Below are positions 50,610 to 60,096 of a stretch of 64,000 nt of DNA, piece after piece (the first letter of the stretch is position 1; the number at the start of each line of letters is the position of its first letter). The position numbers and the translations under genes were made by a program. Origin of the DNA: Rhodoferax lacus (GTDB lineage Bacteria; Pseudomonadota; Gammaproteobacteria; Burkholderiales; Burkholderiaceae_C). The stretch covers positions 62,001 through 126,000 of the forward strand of contig NZ_QFZK01000008.1 in assembly GCF_003415675.1 (NCBI RefSeq), written 5' to 3'. Below the pieces are notes generated by a model that saw only the letters and a program-made list of their open reading frames with translations, had not been told where the DNA came from and did no database searches.

Positions 50610-51134
50610 ATGGCTAAAGTTCAAGCAAAAATGCAAGGTAAGGCCGAGGGTCCTGAGGACGGTCTGCGCGAGAAGATGATCGCGATCAACCGCGTCACCA
50701 AGGTTGTGAAGGGTGGTCGTATTCTCGGCTTCGCTGCACTGACCGTCGTGGGTGATGGCGATGGCCGCATCGGTATGGGCAAGGGTAAATCCAAGGAAGT
50801 TCCGGCTGCTGTGCAGAAGGCCATGGAAGAAGCCCGTCGCAACATGCTGACCGTCTCTCTCAAGAACGGCACCATTCACCACAAGGTGATGGGTCGCCAC
50901 GGCGCTGCCAGCGTCATGATGGCACCGGCTCCCAAGGGTACCGGCATCATTGCAGGCGGCCCCATGCGCGCTGTCTTCGAAGTGGTTGGTATCACCGACA
51001 TCGTGGCCAAGAGCCATGGTTCGTCCAATCCCTACAACATGGTCCGTGCGACTCTGGATGCCCTGTCTGTGTCTACGACACCGGCTGCTGTGGCTGCCAA
51101 GCGTGGCAAGACTGTTGAAGAACTCTTCGTTTAA
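50610..51134 (+). CDS. rpsE: 30S ribosomal protein S5 (uS5)
   Basis: A 174-residue S5 with the double-stranded RNA-binding N-domain ([19 protein letters not shown]) and the [15 protein letters not shown] loop, where mutations affect fidelity and spectinomycin response in other bacteria. The family sequence here looks wild type. Confidence 0.97.
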   Translation: MAKVQAKMQGKAEGPEDGLREKMIAINRVTKVVKGGRILGFAALTVVGDGDGRIGMGKGKSKEVPAAVQKAMEEARRNMLTVSLKNGTIHHKVMGRHGAASVMMAPAPKGTGIIAGGPMRAVFEVVGITDIVAKSHGSSNPYNMVRATLDALSVSTTPAAVAAKRGKTVEELFV

Positions 51135-51149
51135 TCGGGGATTCCAATC

Positions 51150-51332
51150 ATGACAACACAACAAACCGTCAAAGTCCAATTGGTGCGTAGCCCCATTGGC
51201 TGCCAGGAATCACACCGCGCCACCGTGCGTGGTCTGGGCCTGCGCAAGCTCAACAGCGTCAGCGAACTCAAGGACTCTCCTGAAGTGCGCGGCATGATCA
51301 ACAAGATCGCATACCTGGTCAAGGTTCTCTAA
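51150..51332 (+). CDS. rpmD: 50S ribosomal protein L30 (uL30)
   Basis: A 60-residue protein with the L30 pattern [19 protein letters not shown] and [12 protein letters not shown]. It sits in its usual place between rpsE and rplO. Confidence 0.96.
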   Translation: MTTQQTVKVQLVRSPIGCQESHRATVRGLGLRKLNSVSELKDSPEVRGMINKIAYLVKVL

Positions 51333-51342
51333 GGGATTCATG

Positions 51343-51774
51343 ATGGAACTCAATGACATCAAGCCCGCAGCGGGTGCAAAACACGCCAAGCGTCGCGTCG
51401 GTCGCGGCATTGGCTCCGGTCTGGGTAAAACCGCCGGTCGTGGTCACAAGGGTCAGAAGTCGCGTTCGGGCGGCGGACCAGCAGTCGGCTTTGAAGGCGG
51501 TCAAATGCCTATGCACCGTCGCTTGCCCAAGCGCGGTTTCAAATCGCATTTGCTGCAATTCAATGACGAAATCACTTTGACAGCCCTGGAAGCCCTGGGC
51601 GTTGCCGAAGTCGATCTGCTGACATTGAAGCAAGCCGGCGCCGTGAGCCAGAAGATCAAGGTCGTCAAGGTGATCAACACCGGCGCTTTGACCAAGGCCA
51701 TCAAGGTCACCGGTCTCGGTGCTACTGCTGGTGCCAAGGCTGCTATCGAAGCTGCCGGCGGCAGCGTTGCTTAA
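51343..51774 (+). CDS. rplO: 50S ribosomal protein L15 (uL15)
   Basis: A 143-residue protein with the Gly-rich N-terminal arm ([20 protein letters not shown]) and the [14 protein letters not shown] motif. Two adjacent ATGs exist; the second, at 51343, gives [11 protein letters not shown], the family's usual start, and better spacing from AAGGGA. Confidence 0.96.
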   Translation: MELNDIKPAAGAKHAKRRVGRGIGSGLGKTAGRGHKGQKSRSGGGPAVGFEGGQMPMHRRLPKRGFKSHLLQFNDEITLTALEALGVAEVDLLTLKQAGAVSQKIKVVKVINTGALTKAIKVTGLGATAGAKAAIEAAGGSVA

Positions 51775-51796
51775 TTGCTGACTGAAAGAAAACAAC

Positions 51797-53107
51797 GTGG
51801 CAACTAGCGCTGCTGATATCGCAAAGACAGGCAAGTTCGGTGACTTGCGTCGCCGCCTCGTCTTCTTGCTGCTGGCGCTGGTGGTGTACCGTGTCGGCGC
51901 ACATATTCCTGTGCCCGGCATCGACCCCGCCCAGTTGCAGCAACTCTTCAAGGGCCAGCAGGGCGGCATATTGAGCCTGTTCAATATGTTCTCTGGCGGA
52001 GCCCTGTCACGTTTCACGATCTTTGCATTGGGAATCATGCCGTACATCTCGGCATCGATCATCATGCAACTGCTGACCTATGTTGTGCCCACCTTCGAGC
52101 AGATGAAGAAGGAAGGCGAAGCGGGTCGTCGCAAGATCACACAGATCACACGGTACGGCACGCTTGGCCTGGCACTGTTCCAGTCTCTGGGCATTGCGGT
52201 AGCGCTGGAATCTTCGGCTGGCTTGGTGATTTCTCCTGGCTTTGGATTTCGCCTGACATCGGTTGTCACCCTCACGGCGGGCACCATGTTCCTGATGTGG
52301 CTGGGTGAGCAGATCACCGAGCGCGGTCTGGGCAACGGTATCTCGATCCTGATCTTCGGTGGTATTGCGGCAGGTCTGCCCAACGCCATCGGTGGCTTGC
52401 TGGAACTGGTTCGTACCGGCGCCATGAGCATCATCGTGTCGCTGCTGATCCTGGTGCTGGTGGCTGCAGTCACCTACTTCGTGGTGTTTGTGGAGCGCGG
52501 TCAACGCAAGATCCTGGTCAACTATGCCCGCAGGCAGGTTGGCAACAAGGTCTACGGTGGTCAGTCCTCGCATCTGCCCCTGAAGCTGAACATGGCAGGT
52601 GTGATTCCTCCCATCTTCGCATCCTCTATAATCCTGCTTCCCGCAACGGTGGCGAACTGGTTCAGTACCGGTGACTCCATGCGCTGGTTGAAAGATATAT
52701 CCAGCACCTTGAGCCCCGGTCAGCCCGTGTATGTGATGTTGTATGCCGCTGCAATCGTGTTCTTCTGCTTCTTCTACACCGCGTTGGTATTCAACAGCCG
52801 TGAGACAGCAGACAACCTGAAGAAGAGTGGCGCGTTTATTCCCGGTATCCGTCCTGGTGACCAGACCGCGAAATACATCGACAAGATCCTGTTGCGTCTG
52901 ACGCTGGCCGGTGCTGTGTACATCACATTCGTGTGTTTGCTGCCCGAGTTCCTGATTTTGAAATACAACGTGCCGTTCTACTTCGGTGGAACGTCGCTTC
53001 TGATTATTGTGGTGGTCACCATGGACTTCATGGCCCAGGTTCAGAATTACCTGATGTCCCAGCAATATGACTCTCTGCTGAAGAAGGCGAACTTCAAGTC
53101 GTCTTGA
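51797..53107 (+). CDS. secY: Preprotein translocase subunit SecY
   Basis: A 436-residue channel of the Sec translocase with ten membrane segments. Motifs: [19 protein letters not shown], the plug region [20 protein letters not shown], and the cytoplasmic [20 protein letters not shown] loop that contacts SecA and the ribosome. It starts with GTG 22 bp after rplO. Confidence 0.97.
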   Translation: MATSAADIAKTGKFGDLRRRLVFLLLALVVYRVGAHIPVPGIDPAQLQQLFKGQQGGILSLFNMFSGGALSRFTIFALGIMPYISASIIMQLLTYVVPTFEQMKKEGEAGRRKITQITRYGTLGLALFQSLGIAVALESSAGLVISPGFGFRLTSVVTLTAGTMFLMWLGEQITERGLGNGISILIFGGIAAGLPNAIGGLLELVRTGAMSIIVSLLILVLVAAVTYFVVFVERGQRKILVNYARRQVGNKVYGGQSSHLPLKLNMAGVIPPIFASSIILLPATVANWFSTGDSMRWLKDISSTLSPGQPVYVMLYAAAIVFFCFFYTALVFNSRETADNLKKSGAFIPGIRPGDQTAKYIDKILLRLTLAGAVYITFVCLLPEFLILKYNVPFYFGGTSLLIIVVVTMDFMAQVQNYLMSQQYDSLLKKANFKSS

Positions 53108-53172
53108 TGCAGGGGGTGGGGATCAAACGGATTCTTCCGGGTGACAGAGTAAATGGTGAGACGCAGCTGTGA
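53107..53172 (+). pseudogene. infA: Possible vestige of infA (translation initiation factor IF-1) between secY and rpmJ
   Basis: A 21-codon frame overlapping the secY stop reads RILPGDRVNGE, which closely resembles the C-terminal part of Betaproteobacterial IF-1 (the RILPGDKVTVE region). This is exactly the place where infA sits in related genomes such as Bordetella. The N-terminal two thirds of IF-1 and its last 15 residues are missing, so it cannot encode a working factor. The match is short and could be chance; a functional infA would have to lie elsewhere. Confidence 0.4.
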
Positions 53173-53256
53173 TGGCCGCGTCTTGTGAGTCAAGTTTTAG
53201 CGCAGGTTCCGCGCGATTCAAAGTCGGAACATGGCGAAGGTTTTTAGGAGAGAAAT

Positions 53257-53370
53257 ATGAAAGTTTCGGCTTCGGTCAAGAAAATTTGCCGTAACTGCAA
53301 AATTATCCGACGCAAGGGCGTTGTGCGTGTGATCTGTACTGATCCGCGTCACAAGCAGCGTCAGGGTTAA
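53257..53370 (+). CDS. rpmJ: 50S ribosomal protein L36 (bL36), zinc-binding form
   Basis: A 37-residue protein ([19 protein letters not shown]...) with the zinc ligands CRNC, a later Cys in [10 protein letters not shown] and the histidine. TAGGAG lies upstream of the ATG. The 150 bp between secY and this gene include the possible infA remnant. Confidence 0.96.
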   Translation: MKVSASVKKICRNCKIIRRKGVVRVICTDPRHKQRQG

Positions 53371-53394
53371 TTGCAAGAGTTTTAGAGGACGAAA

Positions 53395-53760
53395 ATGGCA
53401 CGTATCGCTGGCATCAATATTCCGCCGCAACAGCATTCTGAAATTGGCCTCACCGCCATCTTTGGAATCGGTCGCACCCGCGCTCGCAAAATCTGCGAAG
53501 CTTGTGGCATCGCTTATTCCAAGAAGGTCAAGGATTTGACCGACTCGGATTTGGAAAAAATTCGCGATCAAATCGCCCAGTTCACCATCGAAGGTGACCT
53601 GCGCCGCGAAACAACCATGAACATCAAGCGTTTGATGGACATCGGTTGCTACCGTGGATTCCGCCATCGCCGCGGTCTGCCCATGCGTGGTCAGCGCACG
53701 CGCACCAACGCACGTACACGCAAAGGCCCCCGTAAGGCTGCTGCATCCTTGAAGAAATAA
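53395..53760 (+). CDS. rpsM: 30S ribosomal protein S13 (uS13)
   Basis: A 121-residue head protein with the opening [20 protein letters not shown] and the basic C-terminal tail [20 protein letters not shown] that reaches the P-site tRNA. First gene of the alpha group. Confidence 0.97.
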   Translation: MARIAGINIPPQQHSEIGLTAIFGIGRTRARKICEACGIAYSKKVKDLTDSDLEKIRDQIAQFTIEGDLRRETTMNIKRLMDIGCYRGFRHRRGLPMRGQRTRTNARTRKGPRKAAASLKK

Positions 53761-53773
53761 GGGATAGAGAACC

Positions 53774-54178
53774 ATGGCAAAAGCACCCGCCAATAACGCA
53801 GCGCAACGCGTCCGCAAGAAAGTCCGCAAGAATGTTGCAGACGGCATTGCACACGTGCACGCTTCGTTCAACAACACCATCATCACCATCACCGATCGCC
53901 AGGGCAATGCCTTGTCGTGGGCATCGTCTGGTGGTCAAGGTTTCAAGGGCTCTCGCAAGTCCACTCCGTTCGCAGCCCAGGTTGCTTCCGAAGTGGCTGG
54001 TCGTGCAGCACTTGAGCAAGGTATCAAGAACCTCGATGTCGAAATCAAGGGTCCTGGTCCTGGCCGTGAATCCTCGGTGCGCGCCCTGGCCGCCCTTGGT
54101 ATTCGCATCAACATGATTGCTGACGTGACACCGGTGCCGCACAACGGCTGCCGCCCACAGAAGCGTCGTCGCATCTAA
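53774..54178 (+). CDS. rpsK: 30S ribosomal protein S11 (uS11)
   Basis: A 134-residue platform protein, with [20 protein letters not shown] and the C-terminal [17 protein letters not shown], a standard S11 ending. It starts 13 bp after rpsM. Confidence 0.97.
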   Translation: MAKAPANNAAQRVRKKVRKNVADGIAHVHASFNNTIITITDRQGNALSWASSGGQGFKGSRKSTPFAAQVASEVAGRAALEQGIKNLDVEIKGPGPGRESSVRALAALGIRINMIADVTPVPHNGCRPQKRRRI

Positions 54179-54196
54179 TTCATTCACAAGCCCACC

Positions 54197-54236
54197 GCCA
54201 CCATCTTCGGATGGTGGCTCCCGCATTTCCGTGCGG
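54197..54236 (+). promoter_or_regulatory. Two hairpins between rpsK and rpsD, one with a UUCG tetraloop
   Basis: GCCACCATC-TTCG-GATGGTGGC is a perfect 9-bp stem closed by TTCG (54197-54218), followed by CCGCA-TTTCCG-TGCGG (54221-54236). No T tract follows, so full termination is unlikely. The pair lies 25 bp ahead of the rpsD start, where S4 feedback or RNA processing could act. Confidence 0.6.
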
Positions 54237-54260
54237 CAGATGACATAAAAGGAAGTTCAA

Positions 54261-54884
54261 GTGGCACGTTACCTAGGCCCCAAGGCCAAACTCTCCCGCC
54301 GTGAAGGCACTGACCTGTTTCTGAAGAGCGCACGCCGCTCCATCGGTGACAAGGCCAAGTTCGACTCCAAGCCAGGCCAGCACGGTCGCACCTCCGGTGC
54401 CCGTACGTCTGACTACGGTATCCAGTTGCGCGAAAAGCAAAAAGTAAAGCGCATGTACGGCGTGCTGGAGCGTCAGTTCCGCCGCTATTTCCAGGAAGCT
54501 GACCGTCGCCGTGGCAACACCGGCGCCAACCTGCTGTTCCTCCTGGAATGCCGCCTGGACAACGTGGTCTACCGCATGGGCTTTGGCTCCACACGTGCTG
54601 AAGCACGTCAGCTGGTGTCGCACAAGGCTATCACCGTGAACGGCAATTCCGTGAACATCCCGTCGTACATGGTCAAGGCCGGTGACGTGATCGCTCTGCG
54701 CGAAAAGTCCAAGAAGCAGAACCGCGTGGTGGAAGCCCTGCAACTGGCCGCACAAGTTGGCATGCCAGCCTGGGTGGAAGTCAATGCTGAAAAGGCCGAA
54801 GGCGTGTTCAAGTCTGTGCCTGACCGTGACCAGTTCGCGGCCGACATCAACGAGTCGATGATCGTTGAGTTGTATTCACGTTAA
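54261..54884 (+). CDS. rpsD: 30S ribosomal protein S4 (uS4)
   Basis: A 207-residue primary 16S rRNA binder. Motifs: [39 protein letters not shown], and the S4 domain [20 protein letters not shown]. In other bacteria S4 represses the alpha operon. It starts with GTG. Confidence 0.97.
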   Translation: MARYLGPKAKLSRREGTDLFLKSARRSIGDKAKFDSKPGQHGRTSGARTSDYGIQLREKQKVKRMYGVLERQFRRYFQEADRRRGNTGANLLFLLECRLDNVVYRMGFGSTRAEARQLVSHKAITVNGNSVNIPSYMVKAGDVIALREKSKKQNRVVEALQLAAQVGMPAWVEVNAEKAEGVFKSVPDRDQFAADINESMIVELYSR

Positions 54885-54991
54885 TTCGTTTGAATATTTG
54901 AATTCGTTCCCTGACGCAGGCCTGCCCTGTGTTGGGGTGCTTCACCAGCCTTACCGATGTAACGAGTCGGGGGTATTGAGAGGAAGTCTGC

Positions 54992-55981
54992 ATGCAGAAT
55001 AGTTTGCTGAAACCAAAATCGATTAGCGTAGAACAGCTCGGTACCAACCGTGCCAAAGTGGCTCTGGAGCCTTTTGAGCGTGGTTACGGTCACACCCTGG
55101 GTAACGCGCTGCGTCGCGTTTTGCTGTCGTCCATGCCCGGATTTGCAGCAACTGAAGTCACCATCGCCGGCGTGCTCCACGAGTACTCCTCCATTGATGG
55201 CGTGCAAGAAGATGTGGTCAACATCCTGCTGAATCTGAAGGGTGTGGTCTTCAAGCTGCACAACCGCGAAGAAGTCACCCTGAGCCTGCGCAAGGACGCA
55301 GAAGGTGTTGTGACTGCCGCTGACATCCAGACCCCGCACGATGTGGAAATCATCAACCCCGGTCACGTCATTGCCAACCTGTCGCACGGCGGCAAGCTGG
55401 ACATGCAGATCAAGGTTGAAAAAGGCCGTGGCTACGTGCCCGGTACCATGCGCCGCCATGCGGACGAGCCCAACAAGTCGATCGGCCGTATTGTGCTGGA
55501 CGCCTCGTTCTCGCCCGTCAAGCGCGTGAGCTACACGGTGGAAAGCGCCCGCGTTGAGCAGCGTACCGATCTGGACAAGCTGGTCGTCGAAATTGAAACC
55601 AACGGTGCCGTGTCTGCAGAAGATGCAGTGCGCGCCTCGGCCAAGATTCTGGTGGAACAGCTCGCAGTGTTTGCGCAACTCGAAGGCAGCGAACTCGCCG
55701 CTTTCGATGCACCGGCACCGCGTGGCAATACGCAATTCGACCCGATCCTGCTGCGTCCTGTGGACGAGCTCGAACTCACGGTTCGTTCTGCCAACTGCCT
55801 GAAGGCCGAGAACATCTACTACATCGGTGACCTGATTCAGCGCACCGAAAACGAGTTGCTCAAGACCCCCAACCTGGGTCGCAAGTCGCTCAATGAAATC
55901 AAGGAAGTGCTGGCTTCCCGTGGACTGACCTTGGGCATGAAGCTCGAGAGCTGGCCACCGGCCGCACTCGAGAAGCGTTAA
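54992..55981 (+). CDS. rpoA: RNA polymerase subunit alpha
   Basis: A 329-residue subunit with the N-terminal assembly domain ([20 protein letters not shown]) and the C-terminal domain that contacts UP elements and activators ([40 protein letters not shown]). AGAGGA precedes the ATG. Standard length. Confidence 0.98.
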   Translation: MQNSLLKPKSISVEQLGTNRAKVALEPFERGYGHTLGNALRRVLLSSMPGFAATEVTIAGVLHEYSSIDGVQEDVVNILLNLKGVVFKLHNREEVTLSLRKDAEGVVTAADIQTPHDVEIINPGHVIANLSHGGKLDMQIKVEKGRGYVPGTMRRHADEPNKSIGRIVLDASFSPVKRVSYTVESARVEQRTDLDKLVVEIETNGAVSAEDAVRASAKILVEQLAVFAQLEGSELAAFDAPAPRGNTQFDPILLRPVDELELTVRSANCLKAENIYYIGDLIQRTENELLKTPNLGRKSLNEIKEVLASRGLTLGMKLESWPPAALEKR

Positions 55982-56010
55982 TCGCTTCTTGAAAAAATAG
56001 TAAATAAATA

Positions 56011-56060
56011 ATTGCCTGAAAAGGCAATGCGCCACGGGCAGTACCTGATACGGCTGCCCG
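56011..56060 (+). promoter_or_regulatory. Two hairpins between rpoA and rplQ
   Basis: ATTGCCT-GAAA-AGGCAAT (56011-56028, a 7-bp stem with a GAAA tetraloop) is followed by CGGGCAG-12 bases-CTGCCCG (56035-56060). They lie in the 100-bp gap before rplQ and carry no T tract, so they look like processing or stability elements. Confidence 0.5.
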
Positions 56061-56081
56061 CACATAACTGAAGGAAATACC

Positions 56082-56480
56082 ATGCGCCACGGACTCGGAC
56101 TACGTAAACTCAATCGCACCACATCGCACCGCCTGGCGATGCTGCGCAACATGATGAACTCGCTCATCGAGCATGAAGTCATCAAGACCACAGTGCCCAA
56201 GGCCAAAGAACTGCGCCGCGTGATCGAACCCATGATCACCCTGGCCAAGGTTGCCACCGTTGCCAACCGCCGTCTGGCGTTTGACCGCCTGCGCGACCGT
56301 GACAGTGTCACCAAACTCTTCAACGACCTGGGCCCCCGCTTCAATGCACGTCCCGGTGGTTACACCCGTATTCTGAAGATGGGTTTCCGCGTCGGTGACA
56401 ACGCGCCCATGGCTTTGGTCGAATTGGTGGACCGTGCTGAAACTTCTGTTGAAGAAGCTGCGCAAATCGCTGCAGAATAA
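56082..56480 (+). CDS. rplQ: 50S ribosomal protein L17 (bL17)
   Basis: A 132-residue protein near the exit tunnel, with [20 protein letters not shown] and [20 protein letters not shown]. It ends the alpha group. A tRNA gene begins 18 bp after its stop. Confidence 0.97.
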   Translation: MRHGLGLRKLNRTTSHRLAMLRNMMNSLIEHEVIKTTVPKAKELRRVIEPMITLAKVATVANRRLAFDRLRDRDSVTKLFNDLGPRFNARPGGYTRILKMGFRVGDNAPMALVELVDRAETSVEEAAQIAAE

Positions 56481-56498
56481 GGTATACTTATAGCTTAC

Positions 56499-56575
<77 letters not shown>

Positions 56576-56601
56576 ATAAGCATGCGGTAAACCGCAGCAG
56601 T

Positions 56602-56631
56602 AAGGGCTCACGAAAGTGGGCCTTTTTTGTT
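56602..56631 (+). terminator. Terminator after the tRNA-fMet gene
   Basis: AAGGGCTCAC pairs with GTGGGCCTT around a GAAA loop and is followed by TTTTTTGTTT. A smaller hairpin GCGG-TAAA-CCGC lies between it and the tRNA. Confidence 0.85.
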
Positions 56632-56633
56632 TG

Positions 56634-56677
56634 TAGCCCATCCATAGCCCAACTGTAGCCCTTCCGTAGCCTAGGCA
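56634..56677 (+). repeat. Four 11-bp tandem repeats beginning TAGCC(C) after the tRNA
   Basis: TAGCC occurs at 56634, 56645, 56656 and 56667, an exact 11-bp period; the first three are TAGCCC and the last is TAGCCTAGG. The run starts 3 bp after the tRNA terminator's T tract, where arm-type recombinase sites of integrative elements are often found. Nothing else in the region explains it. Confidence 0.6.
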
Positions 56678-56838
56678 TTTTTGTGGAATTGAGTTGTGAC
56701 CATTGGGAATCAGTCAATTTCATAGACTACGAATCAGACCATCGGGTTGAAATCCCGCACGAAGCCGCCATTTCGTCAGGAGCGCCCGTGTATGCCGGTA
56801 GCTACTCAAATCATTTTTGCAAATCAGACTTGTCGACC

Positions 56839-57117
56839 ATGCCAACCGATTCAGTCCTTACTTTGAAACTCCCTGAGGGATATTCGTTCGCCGACCTCAA
56901 GGTGCGTCGTTGCGATGATGACGCCATCGATCTGGACATGGACCTCGTGAAATTGATTTGCAGTATCAACGGTCTGAACTTTCACAAGGTTCTACAAAAC
57001 CCCGGCCCGGTAATCACCAGCATTCTGACGCTCTGGTACAAGAGCCATTTGGCTGAAGGCGGTGCGCCAGATGCTCTGATGGAGGAACTCAAATCCCAGG
57101 GGCAGCGACTGAATTGA
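56839..57117 (+). CDS. Hypothetical protein of unknown function
   Basis: A 92-residue soluble, acidic protein I do not recognise. A strand-rich start (LTLKLPEGYSFADLKVRRCD) leads to a helical half (LDMDLVKLICSINGLNFHKV, ALMEELKSQGQRLN). The ATG at 56839 gives a compact protein; an earlier ATG at 56683 is in frame but its extra 52 residues look non-coding. No strong ribosome binding site precedes either. The codon use is less GC-rich than in the ribosomal region. Confidence 0.5.
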   Translation: MPTDSVLTLKLPEGYSFADLKVRRCDDDAIDLDMDLVKLICSINGLNFHKVLQNPGPVITSILTLWYKSHLAEGGAPDALMEELKSQGQRLN

Positions 57118-57145
57118 TCACCGCTGTTATTGCGTGGCCACCATC

Positions 57146-58408
57146 ATGAGCCATGCAACCACCTTAAAATCAGGTTTGAAGGCTCCTGCTGGTACTGTAG
57201 CTGCCACCCCTCCTGTAGAGATTCAATTGCCCCGTGGAGCCCTATTGGCGCTGTCCCTCTCGGCATTCGGCAGTGGAATATCAATGCGGGTATCGGACCC
57301 TCTGCTGCCAGGGCTAGCAAGTGAGTTCTCATTGACCCTAGGACACGCAGCCTTGGTCATCACGGTATTTGCCATCGCCTATGGCTTCTCGCAACTGATT
57401 TTTGGACCACTGGGGGACCGATTCGGTAAGTACCGGGTTATCGCTTGGGGCACTATTGGATGTGCGATGACCACTGCGACATGCGCCTTGGCACCAACAT
57501 TTGAGCTCTTGCTGGTGGCCAGAGCTATGGTCGGTGTATCAGCGGCGGCCATCATCCCGCTGGCTATGGCTTGGATTGGCGATGTCACGTCGTACGAACG
57601 ACGCCAACCCATCCTTGCCAAGTTTATGATTGGACAGGTGATGGGTGTGTCCAGCGGTGTGCTTTTGGGTGGCTATGCAGCTGACCACCTGCATTGGCGG
57701 ACGCCGTTCGAGGCCATTGCTGTGTATTTCGCGCTGGTTGGCGCCTACCTTCTGTGGATCAACCGCCGCTTGCCCCTGGGGGCCAAAAAGACCAACCCAC
57801 CTCAAGGCAATGCACTGCAGCGCATGATCTCGGAGTTCGGTCAGGTACTGGCCGTCCCCTGGGCTCGGATAGTGCTGCTCACCGTGTTTGCTGAAGGTGC
57901 ATGCATTTTCGGATCCTTTGCCTTTATGGTGACACATGTCCACCAAGTGCATGCTATTTCGCTGGCGTTGGCTGGTCAGGTTGTTATGCTCTTCGGCCTG
58001 GGCGGGCTGCTGTTCGCAGTCAGTGCCTACTACCTGGTTCACAGGCTTGGAGAGACGGGGCTATGCCGATGGGGTGGTCTCTTGGTGGCGGTGTCCTACA
58101 TAACCGTGGCAGTATCGAACAATTGGTGGTGGGACGTGCCGGCATGTTTCTGCGCAGGGCTGGGCTTCTATATGCTTCACAACACCTTGCAAATCAATGC
58201 CACGCAAATGGCGCCGGAGCGCCGGGGTGCCGCAGTGGCTGCATTTGCCGCCTCGTACTTCATTGGCCAGTCCGCAGGTATCGCACTGAGCGGGGCCTTG
58301 ATTTCAACCATTGGCACCAAAGGCGTGATCCTTATAGGCGCTGTGGGGGTCGTACTGGTTTCCCAGAACTTTGCCCGCTTGATGAGCACACACCGAAGAA
58401 AGGTTTAA
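57146..58408 (+). CDS. MFS transporter, Bcr/CflA-like
   Basis: A 420-residue transporter with 12 membrane segments. The MFS motif A appears as GPLGDRFGKYRV between segments 2 and 3, and MRVSDPLLPGLASEFSLTL opens the first periplasmic loop. It resembles drug/proton antiporters of the Bcr/CflA or arabinose-efflux classes; substrate unknown. The ATG at 57146 is favoured over a GTG at 57134. It is followed three bases later by an unknown gene, with which it is probably co-transcribed. Confidence 0.85.
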   Translation: MSHATTLKSGLKAPAGTVAATPPVEIQLPRGALLALSLSAFGSGISMRVSDPLLPGLASEFSLTLGHAALVITVFAIAYGFSQLIFGPLGDRFGKYRVIAWGTIGCAMTTATCALAPTFELLLVARAMVGVSAAAIIPLAMAWIGDVTSYERRQPILAKFMIGQVMGVSSGVLLGGYAADHLHWRTPFEAIAVYFALVGAYLLWINRRLPLGAKKTNPPQGNALQRMISEFGQVLAVPWARIVLLTVFAEGACIFGSFAFMVTHVHQVHAISLALAGQVVMLFGLGGLLFAVSAYYLVHRLGETGLCRWGGLLVAVSYITVAVSNNWWWDVPACFCAGLGFYMLHNTLQINATQMAPERRGAAVAAFAASYFIGQSAGIALSGALISTIGTKGVILIGAVGVVLVSQNFARLMSTHRRKV

Positions 58409-58411
58409 CAC

Positions 58412-59044
58412 ATGCAACACGTCAACCCAACCCCTGCGGCCGTTGAGGCCTTCCAACAATTCTATTTGGCAGAGCTTGATAGCCGGGTGCAGCGGAGTGA
58501 AGTGGTAGGTGCCATCACCCTCAAGAAGGGCAGTGCGGCGCTCTTCTTTGAACCCACTGAGGGCAAGTTCACTTTGGTGGAGAAGATGCCCGATGTAGAA
58601 GAGGCCAACGTCTTTGACTGCGTGCCGCGAGAGCAATGGGGACGCACGGTCATGCTGTTTGGCCATGCCACCAACACCGGCGGCTATATTGCCTCGGGTC
58701 ACGCTACATTGGACGCAAACACCATCAAGATCAAACTTGCAACAGGCGCCTATTACAGGCTTGATGTGGACGGGACGCTCGCCCACTTGCAACCATTTGT
58801 TGGGGAGCCAATCAATGCCAAGCCAGAGCCGGCAAGACAGGAGAAGCGAACACCAGCGCGCTCCAACAAGCCGCAGGTGCGCCAGTTCGAAAAACCGGCT
58901 GCTCCTCGCGTGGATGCATCGCAACAAGTAAACATGAACTCACGCACCAACGAGGAGTGCGAAGACCTGACGGAAGATGATCTGCGGCGCCTGCGAGGCG
59001 AAATGCCAGTCACGGCAAAGTCAAGGAAAAAATGGCAGCACTGA
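58412..59044 (+). CDS. Hypothetical protein with basic Pro-rich linker
   Basis: A 210-residue protein I do not recognise. Residues 1-135 look like one globular domain (AAVEAFQQFYLAELDSRVQR to TGAYYRLDVDGTLAHLQP). Residues 136-180 are a Lys/Arg/Pro-rich linker, then an acidic patch ECEDLTEDDLRRLRGEMP, and a basic end KSRKKWQH. The layout of a domain plus linker and charged tail suggests a protein or nucleic acid partner. It starts three bases after the MFS stop. Confidence 0.55.
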   Translation: MQHVNPTPAAVEAFQQFYLAELDSRVQRSEVVGAITLKKGSAALFFEPTEGKFTLVEKMPDVEEANVFDCVPREQWGRTVMLFGHATNTGGYIASGHATLDANTIKIKLATGAYYRLDVDGTLAHLQPFVGEPINAKPEPARQEKRTPARSNKPQVRQFEKPAAPRVDASQQVNMNSRTNEECEDLTEDDLRRLRGEMPVTAKSRKKWQH

Positions 59045-59289
59045 GCAAGAAACCGCCAAACAAAAAAAGAAAAATAAACAAAAACGATCTGCATCCTTTT
59101 TAAGCAGGCTACTCCAAGCCAATAGGCATGCGGGTTTGCCACATATGTCCCAGAGTTATCCCCAGAACAGCACACAGGTTCTGTGGAAAGGGCTGACATT
59201 GACCTGTGGTAGCGGATCAGGTGGCCAAACAGTTTAAATGCAGCCAATCGGGCGCACATGCAATTTCATAGAAAACAAGTTCCCGGACG
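59045..59289. other. Intergenic region with no supported gene
   Basis: The segment begins AT-rich with long A runs. It contains TTATCCCCA (59155-59163), one base from a DnaA box, and a CAGAAC/GTTCTG inverted repeat just after it. No open reading frame with coding character was seen on either strand. Confidence 0.6.
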
Positions 59290-59487
59290 ATGACAACAAT
59301 CAACAAATGCCATCGATGTGGCGCGACCAGTTACAAGCCGGTGATCAAGCGTGATGAGAGCGGCACCATGAAGCCCTCGGGTGAGAACCAATGCGTGGGA
59401 TGCAAACTGATTTTTACCGACATTGACACGTGGAGGAATGTATCTACGAAAGACGACGTGAACATCCAGGGCGAGGATGAGAGATAG
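59290..59487 (+). CDS. Small four-cysteine (zinc-ribbon-like) protein
   Basis: A 65-residue protein with CHRC (Cys7, Cys10) and CVGC (Cys35, Cys38), the spacing of a zinc ribbon, and the aromatic LIFTDIDTW after the second knuckle. Function is unknown. It is followed by another small cysteine-rich protein 24 bp on, in what looks like an accessory region. Confidence 0.55.
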   Translation: MTTINKCHRCGATSYKPVIKRDESGTMKPSGENQCVGCKLIFTDIDTWRNVSTKDDVNIQGEDER

Positions 59488-59511
59488 GCCCATTCGACAG
59501 GAACAGAAACA

Positions 59512-59730
59512 ATGAGCACCCCGGTTAAGAAATCACAGATTGTTCAAGATGGCCTGCGTTACAAGGCCAAGGTGTCCGGCTCTCCATTTGGGGACGCCAA
59601 CCAATATGCCCACACTGCGACAATGTCGTGTTTCCTGTGTGGCAAACACCGGCCTCGAACCCAACTCATGACGCGCAAGTTACTCGGCAAGGCACAAAAC
59701 GTTTGCGCACCGAAGTGCGAAAAAAAATAG
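59512..59730 (+). CDS. Small cysteine-pair protein, possible zinc ribbon
   Basis: A 72-residue protein with CFLC (Cys40, Cys43) and CAPKC (Cys65, Cys69) in a basic C-terminal half (GKHRPRTQLMTRKLLGKAQ), which suggests nucleic acid contact. The N-terminal half (VQDGLRYKAKVSGSPFGDAN) is polar. Family not recognised. It ends in CEKK. Confidence 0.55.
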   Translation: MSTPVKKSQIVQDGLRYKAKVSGSPFGDANQYAHTATMSCFLCGKHRPRTQLMTRKLLGKAQNVCAPKCEKK

Positions 59731-60096
59731 GAAGCTCGACCTCAGTGCGCATTCCATTGAATTCTGCTGTGGGCCAGGTCCAGTCATTCACCAATGTCCG
59801 GTTCGGGGCAGAGAATGAATTTAGCGCTACCTAGCCCGAAAACCGACATTGACCGCAGACTCCTTCGTGCCCATTGTTGACATTCAGTTCAGCTTCATGG
59901 CCTTCGCTAGGCCGCGAGAGCGGGGGCTCCTTGAACTCGATGGAAGGTCAAGTCCGGGCCACTATCTGTCACTCGCAACACGACCTAAATCTCGTCTATC
60001 AAAGGCATGGAGAGTGAACTGGATCAACTCGTCCAAGCGGCCCTCGGGCCAGGCATGACCTAATAATCAACGCACAGGAAATTAGGAAAGCAATCG
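59731..60096. other. Intergenic region of 366 bp with no supported gene
   Basis: Only short frames without ribosome binding sites or clear codon bias appear (for example 59849-60058, and an 18-codon frame ending at about 60062). The last 30 bp (AGGAAATTAGGAAAG) form the binding site for the EamA gene. The sequence may be degraded coding DNA at the junction between the unknown-gene cluster and the metal cluster. Confidence 0.6.

Noticed and set aside
59849-60058. 69-codon frame in the gap before the EamA gene
   Set aside because: Starts with TTG, has no ribosome binding site and no recognisable protein features.
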